From positions 2,170,001 to 2,234,000 of the forward strand of contig NC_089430.1 of NCBI RefSeq assembly GCF_026210795.1: 64,000 bases of DNA, given 5' to 3'. Positions 34,816-47,800 of this stretch are shown here, one piece after another. A program made the position numbers and the translations under genes. Positions within the stretch are counted from its first letter, which is position 1. Each line of letters starts with the position of its first letter. Source of the DNA: Rhizophagus irregularis (lineage: Eukaryota > Glomeromycota > Glomeromycetes > Glomerales > Glomeraceae). The notes under the pieces were generated by a model. It worked only from the letters and a program-made list of their open reading frames with translations. It had not been told where the DNA came from and searched no databases.

Positions 34816-36055
34816 TATAGATGTCATGCAAGAAATTTGTAAGAACAACATTTAGTTATAACGAAGAGTCGGATACCAAGCCAACCCAATCATTCATATT
34901 TTTTGGTTCAATAGTACAGTACCTTTCTTTATTTAGATCAACTGCATATTTTGCGGAGTCTATGAACATCTACTCCGATGTAGGATTTATTTATAAAACA
35001 TTTCTTTTTTCAGATTATAATAAGAGGTATTTTTATGACTTAATTTTAAATAAAATGACGTATTTACTGTGTCAAATTTGAAATAATCAATTAGAAACAT
35101 AAAAATATGGTTATTATTTACCTCGTGAAAGAAGTGAAATAATAAGTTGAAGTTAATGTTGAATTCTTATTTATTTTCTTCTCTAACAAATTATGTAACG
35201 CAATAAGTTGTTGATTTTTTTTTATCTCAAACATATTTTATGGCAAATTTACAAAAAAAAATTTTGAATGTTGAATTCCAAATCTCATCTCAGGAGAACC
35301 TGCAATAATAGCTGAAAAGTTATGAATTTTAATATCGGTTTATTTAAAAAACTAATTCATAAAATATTACAAAATGAAAAGATCCGATAAAATTGAAAAT
35401 GCAACAATTCTAAGTAATCAACGCATTTTATTATTAATAACAATAAAATACTTAGAGGTATCAAAAAATTCCAATAACCCTATAACTAACCATACCAGTC
35501 TATCAAAAAAAGCATAACTAAGCAATAAAACTTGAATTCTACAGTAATTGTAAATTCTGAATTATTGTTCATCCAGTTACTAATCTTAAACTAACTATTT
35601 ATCGTTATATTATTATAATTTCTTTGATTTTTAATATTTTCATCTGTGTTTGTATTTTAACTATTTCTAAACAACGTAAAGACAATACAAAATAAAATTC
35701 TCTTAGAATTAAAACAATTAAACTATCAAAATACATTGTGAATATTAAAAAGTAATACATTGAAAAAATAAAGTCCAATTAATTTCCGTCTAACGGAACG
35801 TATTCGAATACTAGCCAAAAGTTCTTCACTTGACTAAATTGATGACCTTACTTTCAATTTTGTTTACTCAATTGAACTTTTATTTGCTATCAGAGTCGTC
35901 CCTTCTTCCCTGAATTGTCACTACGTGCTTTTTGTTTTTGTTCAATTTTCACTTTCAGAATCCACAACTTTTTCTTTTGCCTTATCTTTATTATTTTTCC
36001 ACTAATTACACTAATTACTAAATTCAGAGTTTAATTGATTATATTTTTAAATCAC
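34816..36055. other. Non-coding AT-rich stretch
   Basis: An 86-codon frame at 34821-35081 (MSCKKFVRTTFSYNEES start) directly follows an ATAG; no domain recognised and no support as a gene. The rest has stops in all frames. Confidence 0.35.
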
Positions 36056-36059
36056 TTCT

Positions 36060-36763
36060 TTACTTCTTGGAATCGTTGAAACAGCAGGACTCGTTATTCA
36101 TTAACGCTTCTACGAATCGTTCATCCTCCGATGAAGGATGTGCGTTGTTGTTGTGTGCTGTGTCTTTCGGTATCTCATCTTCTTGAAACTTCCATTTTTT
36201 TTTATAAGTTCGTTTTGGTCTTTTATCTGCAGCCAATTATCTAAAACTTCGTTCATTGTTGAATCATAAGTGATCTTGAATAATTCTTGTTCATTATTAT
36301 TAAATACATTAAAATATATTTCATTTTGTTAATTTTAATGATTTTAGCGAAGTGGCCTCCGTATTTTCTTATGTAGTCTTTAATAATTGTATATTCTTCT
36401 TTTGTTTTCTTGATCGTTCAGCTTCGTAACCGCTTGATAACTATACTATCTTTTCTTTATGTCACTTGAAGAAATCTTTGCGTCAAACATCCTAAAAAAA
36501 TATAAACGTTCATTTCTCGAAATTGTTATATTGGATCCACCTTTTATGAAAATTACTTCCATATCACTTGTTAGACGGATTCTGGTCTGAACAGTCTTAT
36601 ATTTGTAATTGCGTTTGACTGTTAGATGTTCTGCGTAACCCACTTGTTTTTCATAGATTTCGTCATCTTTCCAATATGCCGGAAAATCATAGAATCTTAA
36701 GTCACGTGAAATATCGGCAAAATTTTTTTCCAAATAGTTAACATCGGTAGATTGGTATTTCAC
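36060..36763 (-). pseudogene. Broken transposon-like ORF
   Basis: The minus strand starts with an intact 105-codon piece (36446-36763), including STDVNYLEKNFADISRDLRF, YWKDDEIYEKQVGYAE and GGSNITISRNERLYFFRMFD. After a stop the protein continues in other frames: IKDYIRKYGGHFAKIIKIN, NEIYFNVFNNNEQELFKITY and MNEVLDNWLQIKDQ, then EDEIPKDTAHNNNAHPSSED with ERFVEALMNNE. At least three frame breaks. The order and acidic linker resemble the N-terminal part of a retroelement protein, but this is a weak guess. Confidence 0.45.
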
Positions 36764-36769
36764 ACGAAA

Positions 36770-38560
36770 TAATCTTACACTACTTTTTCATTTGATCTGT
36801 TCTCTTTTATGCTCTTCTTTTTCACATAAATTATTTTTCTTTTTTTTTATATTAAATATTTTTTAATACCATTAATTTCATAATAATGTATATGAGAACA
36901 ATAAAAAAAAACTTTATCAAAAATATTTAACACTTGTAATAGGTAAGTTTATTCTGGTTTCTTTGAGTTTTAAATTAAATCTATTATATATTGTTTGAGA
37001 TTTCTTTCAACTAAAGTTTATGATTTTACTAACATGTACATATTTTTTTGATTAAATTGGTTTTGATTGGTAAGTTGAAAAATAAATTGCTTGAATATTC
37101 AATTTATATTAATAAAATTTCAATGAAAATTTTGTGAATCTCTTTTCGAAAGAATAAATGTAAATATAATAAATAATTCTTTAACCAGTTGTTAAATACT
37201 TGATAAATATTTCTAATAGCTTGGTTTAATTTATTTTTTACATCATTTTTTTTTGTCATAAAAATTCCAAAATAAATGTTTCATACTTTATATTTCATTG
37301 TGAAATGTATATACAATAAAAAAATTAATTTAAGAATTAATATAGATGTTACGCGATAAAAATGTTATGTGCGTGGTGTGAAAGATCTTGAAAATTTTTA
37401 AGATAAATGTTACATGTGAATATGGAATATCGTGAATAATTTTCAGTGGCTGATTAAACCAATCATATTTATTAAGAAGGTCTAGGATAAGAAGCCTGGA
37501 CTCCGAGGACCGAGGGTCTAGAATAAGAGTCCTGAACCAGGGGTCTAGGATAAGGACGCACTTTTTTTAAACTGGAATTATGAGCATCATTTCTACTATA
37601 TACGATTAATCCGGATTTATCTGTGACGGATGATGCATCCAGAAAATTATCCAAATTATTAGTTATCTAGGTTCGATTCGGATACAAGAATTATCAGGAT
37701 GGACGGATTTTCGAATCGCATTATAAGGAAAGTTATTTATATGAAAAGAAAATGAATAATTATGTTATAGACAAATGTTAAGAAGACTAAAGAAAAGTTA
37801 ATTAAAGCTTAAAAACGCTTGTTTTTCCGGAGTTACTATTATTGGAACCTCCGAAAAATATCACTCATTAATGATATATCCTATAAAAAAATGCTGATCC
37901 GTGTTTTATCGTTTCATGTTTTTTCCGTGAATGTATCATGGAATTTTTACGATATATTCGAATAAAATTTTTTTGCCTAAATCATTTTTTTTTTCCACAA
38001 AATAACGATATACCGTATTAAAATATCAATTTACCGAAAAACTTATATATTATAATCGGTCAAAAGTCAAAAGTCAAATATGCGTATATGAGGGTTGTAC
38101 ACGTATAAATATTTGATTTATTATTATTATTAATATTATTATTGCAACGAATCGAGGCTTATTTTTATACTAAATATAGAGAACTCCGCGTACAGCACTT
38201 AAACTTTAAATCATCAAAATCGTTAGAATAAGGTTCGTGATCCTGAAAATTACAGACAGGTTAAACTATATTTTGATTTGGAATTAAAATATAATATAAT
38301 AAATAATTACTATGCCACTCTTTTTAATAAATAATTAGGTAGATATTGTATCTATCGTATCGCATTCGAATAATTTCTCTTTTTTTTGAATTCTGTTCAA
38401 TTTATTACAATGTTTTTTTTTTGTGAATATATCATGGATATAAAATATTAGGGATGACACAATAATTATGTAATTATGTAATAAGGCACGTAATTTCATT
38501 TGATCGACTATTTAAATATATTATGTACCAATCAACTTTACAAATTTACCTTTTCCTCTT
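36770..38560. other. Non-coding AT-rich stretch
   Basis: No gene seen apart from the short GGTCTAGGATAAG repeat listed separately. Poly-T tracts and TATTA/TTATT runs near 38115-38145. Confidence 0.4.
37479..37556. repeat. Short GGTCTAGGATAAG repeat
   Basis: Three spaced copies of GGTCTAG(G/A)ATAAG at about 37479, 37514 and 37546, separated by CCTGGACT / CCTGAACC words. The 60-codon minus-strand ORF over it gives repeated YPRPS/YSRPS residues and is not convincing as a gene. Confidence 0.45.
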
Positions 38561-38562
38561 TA

Positions 38563-38833
38563 CTTAATGAAATATTAACAAAAATTAAATAAAGATATCC
38601 TTTATTTGATATTTGAACAATTACAAAATGATAAAAATACACTTTATTTATGCCTAACAGCTAATAAAATTTGGTGTGAAATTATTGTTCTAATTCTATG
38701 GAAAAATCCTTGGAAATATTTAAACGATGGAAAAGAAAATCGGTATAATACAGTAAAACGCAAAATTTCATTTAATCAAATCTTGAAAATTTTTTTATTA
38801 CTGAACAAAATGTATTCAGTTTTGAGTTTTTGA
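38563..38833 (+). pseudogene. Truncated F-box-like protein
   Basis: The frame reads LNKDILYLIFEQLQNDKNTL, YLCLTANKIWCEIIVLILWK and NPWKYL, a clear match in pattern to the F-box motif of the expanded glomeromycete F-box family (LPxDxLxxIFExL..CLLVNRxWCE). A stop lies directly before the motif, so there is no start codon. The protein ends after about 80 residues in low-complexity sequence, where family members normally run several hundred residues of leucine-rich repeat. Broken at both ends. Confidence 0.7.
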
Positions 38834-39135
38834 TTTTTACACACTCGCGCAAAATGCAAGGTGTATTTTTTTTACAATATGGTAATTTGAGTGAAATTTT
38901 ATTCGTGAGAGTTATCGTTATTTATTTTGTTTCGTAAAATGAAAAATTCGAAAGCTAATTTACTTTTGTAGCATACTATTTATACAGTTAAAGTTTTATT
39001 CTTATTTGCGGAATCTTGATCCGACATTCATATGAACGTTAGCTAAAAAAAATATTTTTTTCTATGTGATGCTTATCTTTCAAGTATCTTTTTTAAAAAA
39101 GATTATTATGATAATTTATAATTTAATTTTATTTA

Positions 39136-40078
39136 TTATACAGCATAGTTAATCCTAGTTATTAACTGGTCTAATGTTAAGTAATTTTCTTCTACACATC
39201 TAGAACTAATTCTTTCCATCCATTTTTCCTTCTCCAAACCATGTAAAAAGCTTATCATATTATCACTGCTATCAAGTTCATGTAAACACTTATTCATTAA
39301 ATTTTCATAAGCTTTACTCAGATCTTTATTTATTTTAATTTCCTTATTGATGAAATTGAAGATGACATCCGATCCCAGATTCTATCACATGCTAAGACTA
39401 AGAAATCAGTATCTGTATCAACTTTATGGGACATAAACATCAGGGTAAGCAATAAAGACTTGTTCTTTTGGTCCTTTACCAGGATTATTCTTACACGCTT
39501 TAAAGTCACCAAAAGCACGGGATACATTATAATCTTCGTATCTTCTATCTTTCTTTGAGATTCTCTATCAAGGTTAGGTTTATGATCAACAGATAAGGGT
39601 ATTGCTAAACCGCCAACGCTCATAACAGCACGTGAATCTCTAGCATTTCCAACATAGACAAATTTTATTTGAAGTTATCACAGTTGCTACTGCAGTACTA
39701 CCATCATCGTACTTGAAAGGGTCATTTTTATCAGGCACAAATTTGAACTCTCATCTTTCCAAACATTATCTGTTTGCATAAAAGCATCCTTTATAGCTTC
39801 TTCAATATTTTCTTCACCAATTTCGTTAATTTTTTTGAAAATATTAAGATGCAAGTTTTTACTGATATATTCAGAAGTATATTTTCCTTGATGTCCATCA
39901 TAAAGTCCAAAAAACTATAATTAGGAAATTCAGGAATATTACACTCAACAGTATGCATATCTTTCATATTTTTTCGCCAACTTTACATTGTTGAAGTAAC
40001 ATATATTAAGCCATGTTATTGACAGATACCTTCAGTAGTGTTTTTATCTTCAATTGGCTCTGAAAGAAATTCACCCAT
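39136..40078 (-). pseudogene. Decayed PP2C protein phosphatase (PTC2-like)
   Basis: The minus strand begins MGEFLSEPIEDKNTTEG, the N-terminal pattern of fungal Ptc2/Ptc3. It continues in shifted frames with FFGLYDGHQGKYTSEYI (metal-binding DGHxG motif), FMQTDNVWKDE, FVYVGNARDSRAVMSVGG, IPLSVDHKPNLDRESQRKI and a remnant ILACDRIWD (normally ACDGxWD). The C-terminal helices are FINKEIKINKDLSKAYENL and the following SSDNM, ending at 39136-39138. The motif order is complete, but at least five shifts or stops break it. It would have been a Mn/Mg-dependent Ser/Thr phosphatase. Confidence 0.8.
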
Positions 40079-40084
40079 GGTTTT

Positions 40085-41015
40085 TTTTACAATAATTTCT
40101 CGTGAAAGAAATGTAGAAAAAAATGATTTATATTTATAAATTTTTTTTTTGTTTGTCATGTTTATAATGAATCAATCGTACGAGTTGTTTAATTTAAATC
40201 AATGAATAAATATTTACGTAATTAATGCCATAGCAATTTACGATAAAACCGGTTTAAAACCGATTATCGTTTAAAACCAAATATTTGATTTAACCTCAAT
40301 GTGTTTCAAAAATAATGGGTTATAACTATTAATGTCAAGAGGCTAAAATTTTATTTTTATAATATTAATAAATTTTAAACAAAACATTAATTTTAATTTT
40401 ATAATGTGTACAGGGTAAATCAACACGATAAAATTTCTGGTTTAATAAAATTAGTTATTACGTAATATTAATTATCAGTTATTGGGATTTCCCATGATAA
40501 AGTTTGACAGATTTTTTTGATCTGCATATGGTTTCATCCGATAAAATTAAAATATAAGCAAATAATTGCATTAAAATATATTTCTTGTAATAAAAAAGTT
40601 TTTTATATCAGTTATTATTATTAAAAAATATTGATTTTATTTTTAGAGCAAATGCCCAATAGCGATACATCGCCTCTTGGGAAAAATTTCGTAATGCTGG
40701 ACAAAATTATGTGACATTGACCTTTTAAAACAAAGAAAATTTCTAAAAAGGGGTGTGACACAGGTGGCAAAAGGGTAGCACATGCGATGAATAAATTATT
40801 TCTTAATAAAGCTCATTCAAAATTTTTATTATAAAAAATCAATAAATAAATACATTTCTTAATAAAAATTACATATACTGATAATAACTAAAAGGTATAA
40901 TGTACATGTTTTCATTATTAAACTTGCAACCATACATAAAGATTAACTTAATTTTCGTCAAGAAGAAAAGTTTTTTTCATAAATACCGTTAACAAAAAAA
41001 AACCAAGGAACAATA
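40085..41015. other. Non-coding stretch
   Basis: No gene seen; AT-rich with poly-T tracts. 40660-40760 is slightly GC-richer but has no open frame. Confidence 0.35.
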
Positions 41016-41019
41016 CGAA

Positions 41020-41640
41020 ATTGACCGATCCGTGAACGGATAAAAACCGCGGTATCCGGATATCCGAAAAAAAAAAATAATTATCCGGATAGAAAATATC
41101 CGGTTTGACCCGTTATCCAGATAAAAAAATTTTATTACCCATCTTGCTAAAATTACTATGATATTAGAAATATTCAATGATCGGCAGTAATTTGGGCCGT
41201 CTGTAATGCTGGCCTTAATTTTGCGAAATTGATAAAAATTTTTTTTTTTTAAAAGATTGAATTGATTAATTTTAAGTTACAAAATTGTATATTATAAATA
41301 TAACAAAACTAATTAGTTTTATCATATTCTTAATGTGTTTTATATTTATAGTAATGTACTTTTTGTCAAATTTACGTTTCTCAAATTTTCAAAAAATTGG
41401 CATAAATTCATAGCGCTGGCCGAAATTAAATTTTATTTAATTTAAAATTAATAAAATATCACTAATTTAATTACAAATATTATGTAAAAATTTAATTAAG
41501 TCAATACTACTCTAAGGTCAATCGACAAAAAATTTTTTATATATAATCTTATCCGGATTTATATCTGAACCGGTTAATCCGGATACTGGATAATTTTTTT
41601 AATTTATCCGGATAACAATTTCTATCCGAATCGAGACACT
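41020..41640. mobile_element. Decayed element with ATCCGGAT subterminal repeats
   Basis: Clusters of TATCCGGAT, ATATCCGG and ACCCGTTATCC lie at 41045-41125. The inverted counterparts CTTATCCGGAT, AACCGGTTAATCCGGAT and TTATCCGGATAACAA lie at 41548-41615, followed by CCGAATCGAGACACTA. The arrangement resembles hAT-type MITEs, but the left terminus is not clear. Non-coding interior. Confidence 0.45.
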
Positions 41641-41826
41641 AAATTGACTATAAATCACAAATTTACTGAAAAAATATTAATGAATGTACCAATTTGATTC
41701 CACCCTAATTGTAAAATAAAAAACTTACAACTAAGCATAATATTGGATGTAAATATTATATATCTCATTGCAAATTTCCTATAAAGTAATCATAATATTT
41801 AAAATATCAAATCAAGTAATTAATTC

Positions 41827-44800
41827 TTAGATTGCACAATCTAAACATTCAGAATAATTGTGGTCTTTTGTAACATCAGTAAGTATTTTAGATGAATATT
41901 CAGAATTGAGGTCTTTTGTAAGATCAGAAAGTAATTGATATTTATAAATATCTACTTTTCTACCTTTCTTTAAGTGCGAAATTCTATAATTTTCTGCTAT
42001 TTCTACTTCATATGAATACTTAGTAGTTGAAATTAACAAAAGTGATTCAAATAATCCAGTTACATTAGGTCTGTTATTTGGATTTGGATTCCAACATCTT
42101 TTCATTAAGTCTATATAACTTTTTGGTGCTTCTTGTTCATTTATATCAGGTCTAACTCCGTCACAGATATCTAGTGTTAAAAGTTCATCATGCGCACAAT
42201 TGGAAAAAGGTTGTTTGCCAGTTGCTACAAAATACATAATCATACCCATACTATAAATATCTGCTGCTTGAGTATATGGATTTCCTCTTAGTACTTCAGG
42301 AGCCATATAAGGCAAAACTCCATAAATATTTGTTTTTTCTTCATTATCAACTTTTTTACATAATCCCATATCTGAAATATAAACATCTGCTCCAATAGAA
42401 GGATTAGTAAATAGTATGTTTCCCGTATGAAAATCATGATGAACCATCTGATTGTCATGAATTTCTTTAAGACCCTTGGTAATACTGCACACCTTTTGTA
42501 GTTTCTTTTTCCAATCAAAACATTCATAATTTTTATTAAAACTTAACCATTTGCCAAAATTTCCACCTCCTGCATATTGAAGAACAATAATATAACGATC
42601 TGTATTAATATCTTTGGATATTCCATATACTGTTAGAATATTACTATAATTTAATTTAGTTGAATATGCATCAACCTATAAAAAATTCATTATTTTTTAG
42701 TAATACAAATTTTTTACTAAATTAAAATCGTTTAATAAAAATTCAAAGAAATATATACCTCATTTAGAAATTCAGTAATAAGATTTTGTGAGTTGTTTAA
42801 ACATTTTAAAGCAACTGATTTAACTGGCTCTCTTATATAATATCCATTTTGAACTTTATTATATAATGGACCATCCATCCATATTGCTGAATATACTTCA
42901 GCAAAACCACCACTTCCAACTTCATTAATGTCACAAAATTGACCGTATGGTATCCATTCAAATACTATGTCATTATGATTATTTGCTTTTAATTGCATTT
43001 TATGAACAAAATCATCAATTTTATCGTCTTTACTTGCAAAATCTGTGAATATTAAAGAATCATTTTGAACTAAAATATAATCATTTGTATCTGGTTTTTG
43101 AGATATTCCATACAATACAAGAAATGATCTTATCTCTGTTGAATATTTTTTAGCCTAAATATAAACAAAAAAAGATAAATATGTATGTTAAAAGATAGAA
43201 TTGCTTGCAATATTTGTAAATGTTTTATACCTCATTTATTACAAATTCTACGGAATTTTGTGAATTATGTAAGCATTTTAAGAGAACACTTTTATTTGAA
43301 TCTCTTGTATAATTTTCCTCCCGTATACCATTCTTGTAGTGTAATGGACCACCTCTCCATATTGCTGAATATAATGTTATAGAGCCATTTTTGTTCATTT
43401 CATTAATTTCATTAAATTGACTGTATGGTATCCATTCTAATACTATATTATCATGTTCAGTTTTTAATTGCATTTCTTGAATGAAATCATCAATTTTTTC
43501 ATTTCCACTTGTCCAAATCAAATAATTTCGAACCAAAATGTAATCGTTTGTATCTGGATTTTGAGATATTCCATAAAACTTATGAACCCTTTTACCAAAT
43601 ATTATACTTGAATTTGAATATCTTTTGACCTAAGGTACAACAAAAGAGATGAGTATATTTCATTAAAGAAGTATTATATTAATTAAATTTTATACCTCAT
43701 TTATTACAAATTCAATAAGAACTTGCAAGTTATGTAAACATTTTAAAGTAACTTTTTTATTTGAATCTCTTGTATAATTTTTACTCAATGGACCATTTCT
43801 CCATATTGCTGAATATATTGTTATAGAACCATTTTTGTTCATTTCTTTAATTTCATTAAACTGACTGTATGGTATCCATTCAAATATTGTATCATAAGAA
43901 TTATGGAGCATTTCTTGAATAAAATCATCAATTTCCTTATTTCCACTTATCCAATTTACGAATGTTGAAGAGTTATTTTGAACTAAAATATAATCATCTG
44001 TATGTGGATTTTGAGATATCCCATAAATCTTAATAAGACAACTTTTTCCAAATATTTTGTTTGAATATTTTTTAACCTAAGGCATAATAAAAGAGATGAG
44101 TCAGTATACCTCATTAAAAAGTACTACTTACTAATTAAATTTTATACCTCATTTATTACAAATTCAATAGAATAATGCAAGTTATGTAAACATTTTAAAG
44201 CAACTTTTTTATTATAATCTTTCTTGTATAATGGACCATCTTTCCATATTGCTGAGTATATTTCTATAGAGCCATTTTTGCTCATTTCTTTAATTTCATC
44301 AAATTGATTATATGGTATCCATTCAAATAATGTTTCATAAGAATTATAGAGTATATCGTGTACATAGTTATCAAATTCTTTATTTCCACTTATCCAATTT
44401 GTGAAATTTAAAAAATTAGCCTGAACTAAAATGTAATCATTTGTATCTGTATTTTGAGATATTCCATACAATACAGGAAATGACCCTTGTTTTGTTAAAT
44501 ATTTTTTAGCCTAAATAGAAACATGTGTTACAATATTAAAAGAAATTAAAAAATAACAGTAGAAATAATATACCTTATTTATTAAGAAGTCAATTGTATT
44601 TTGTGAGTTATGTAAACATTTTAAAGCAACTACATTATTTGAAATTCTCATATGAATTTTACTCCGTTTATTCTTATATAATGGACCATCTCTCCATATT
44701 GCTGAATATAATGTTATAGAACCACTTTTGCTAATTTCTTTAATTTCATTAAACTGATTGTATGGTATCCATTCAAATATTATATCATTATATTTAGTTT

Positions 44801-47800
44801 TTAATTGCATTTCTTGAATGAAATTATCAATTTTTTTATTTCTACTTGTCCAGATAAAACTATTTTGAACCAAAATGTAATCATATGTATCTGGATTTTG
44901 AGATATCCCATAAATCTTAAGACACCTTTTATCAAACATTTTGCTTGGATATTTTTCGACCTAAGATACAATAAAAGAGATTAGTATATTTTATTGAAAA
45001 GCTCTTATTAATTAAATTCTATACCTCATTTATTATAAATTCAATAGGATCTTGCAAATTATGTAAACATTTCAAAGTAACTTTTTTATTTGAATCTCTT
45101 GTATAATTTGCACTCCACTTGTCATTCTCCTTGTGTAATGGACCATCTCTCCATATTGCTGAATATATTGTTATAGATCCACTTTTGCCCATTTCTTTAA
45201 GTTCATTAAACTGAATGTATGGTATCCATTCAAATACTACATCATTATTGGTTTCAACTTTTAATTGCCTTTTCTCAATAAAATCATCAATTTTTTTATT
45301 TCCACTTATTTGATTTGTGAGACTTAAAAAATTATTTTGAACCAAAATATAATCATTTGTATTTGGATGTTGGGATATTCCATACAAAACAAGAACTTCG
45401 TTGTTATTATCTAGATATTTTTCAGCCTAAACATAAGCAAAAGGGATTAAAGTTATTATATTAAAAAAAAATTAAAAATAACTGCGGAAATATTGTACCT
45501 TATTTACGAGGAATTCAATGGGATTCTGTGAATTATGTAAACATTCTAAAACAACTACTTTATTTGAAATTCTTGTACAATTTTTACTCTGTTTATCCTC
45601 TATGTATAACGGACCATCCCTCCATATCGCTGAATATGCTGTTGTAGAATCACCTCTACTCATTTCTTTAATTTCGCTAAACTGACTGTATGGTATCCAT
45701 TCAAATAGTATACTATCATTATATTTAGTTTTTAATTGCATACTTCGAATGAAGTCATCAATTTTTTCATTTCCACTTGCCCATGTAAAATAATTTTGAA
45801 CCAAAATGTAATCATTTGTATCTAGATTTAGAGATATCCCATAAATCATAAGACCCCTTTCTCCAAATATTGTGCTTGAATATATTTTGACCTAAGTAAG
45901 GTATAATAAAATAAATGAATATATTTCATTAAAAAGCACTATATTAATAATTAAAATCTATACCTCATTCATTAAAAATTCAATAGGATCTTGCAGGTTG
46001 TGTAAACATTTTAAAGCAACTTTTTTATTTGAATCTCTTGTATAATTTTCCTTCATACTATTCTTGTAGTGTAATGGACCATCTCTCCATATTGCTGAGT
46101 ATATTGCTATAGAATCATCTTTGCCCATCTCTTTAATTTCATGTAATTGACTGTATGGTATCCATTCAAATAATATATCATTATATAATTTCCTTTTTTT
46201 AATGAAATTATCAAGTTTTTCATTACCGCTTGTCCAGTTAATAACTAAAATGTAATCATTTGTGTCTGGATGTTGAGATATTCCATATAATACAAGAAAT
46301 TCTTCATTTTTCGTCAAATATTTTTTAGCCTAATATAAAAAAAAGATATAAATATATTGTATTAAAAAAAAAATAGAATAACTGTAAATATATTATACCT
46401 CATTTATTAAAAATTCAATAGAACCTTGTAAGTTATGTAAACATTTTAAAACAACTTTTTTATTTGAATCTCTTGTATAATTTGCACTCCACTTATCATT
46501 CTCCTTGTGTAATGGACCATCTCTCCATATTGCTGAGTATATTGTTATAGAATCATCTTTGCCCATTTCCTTAATTTCATTAAATTGATTATATGGTATC
46601 CATTCAAATAATATATTATTATATTTAGTTTTTAATCGCATTCTTTGAATGAAATCATCAATTTTTTCATTTCCACTTGTCCAGATAAACCAATTTTGAA
46701 CCAAAATGTAATCATTTGTATTTAGATTTTGAGATATCCCATAAATTCTGAGACCTAATTCTCTAAATATTGTACATGAGTATTTTTTGACCTAAGGTAA
46801 AATAAAAGAAATAAGTATATTTCATTAAAAAGCTCTTATTAATTAAATTTTATACCTCATTTATCAAAAATTCAATAGGATCTTGTAAGTTATGTAAACA
46901 TTTTAGAGCAACTTTTTTATTTGTATCTCTTGTATTATTTTCGCTCCACTTAATATCCTTGTATAATGGACCATCCTTCCATATTGCTGAATACATTGTC
47001 ATAGAACCATTTTTGCTCATTTCCTTAATTTCATTAAACTGACTGTATGGTATACATTCAATTATTGTATTACAAGAACTATGGAATATTTCTTGAATAA
47101 AATCATCAAGTTTTTCATTTCCACTTATATTTATAGATTTATTTTGGACCAAAATATAATCACTTGTATCTGGATTTTGAGATATCCCATAAATTCTGAG
47201 ACCTAATTCTCTAAATATTGTACATGAGTATTTTTTGACCTAAGGTAAAATAAAAGAAATAAGTATATTTCATTAAAAAGCTCTTATTAATTAAATTTTA
47301 TACCTCATTTATCAAAAATTCAATAGGATCTTGTAAGTTATGTAAACATTTTAGAGCAACTTTTTTATTTGTATCTCTTGTATTATTTTCGCTCCACTTA
47401 ATATCCTTGTATAATGGACCATCCTTCCATATTGCTGAATACATTGTCATAGAACCATTTTTGCTCATTTCCTTAATTTCATTAAACTGACTGTATGGTA
47501 TACATTCAATTATTGTATTACAAGAACTATGGAATATTTCTTGAATAAAATCATCAAGTTTTTCATTTCCACTTATATTTATAGATTTATTTTGGACCAA
47601 AATATAATCACTTGTATCTGGATTTTGAGATATACCATACAAAACAAAAACTTCATTATTATTAGCTAGATATTTTTCAGCCTAAACATAAGAAAAAGAG
47701 ATAAGTGTATTATATTAAAAATGAAATTAAAAATATTTGCATAAATATTTTACCTTATTTATTAGGAAGTCAATGGGATTTTGTGAGTTATGTAAACATT

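Noticed and set aside
34821-35081. 86-codon ORF after an ATAG
   Set aside because: No recognised domain and no upstream exon that would splice to it.
37472-37654. 60-codon minus-strand ORF with YPRPS repeats
   Set aside because: The repeats come from the GGTCTAGGATAAG direct repeat; no other sign of coding.
37665-37690. GGTTCGATTCGG as a possible tRNA T-arm
   Set aside because: No acceptor stem, anticodon arm or D-arm fits around it.
46741-47636. Idea that the array repeats are a CRISPR or satellite array
   Set aside because: Units are 0.45-0.5 kb, keep splice sites and open frames, and encode kinase N-lobe motifs; they are duplicated exons.
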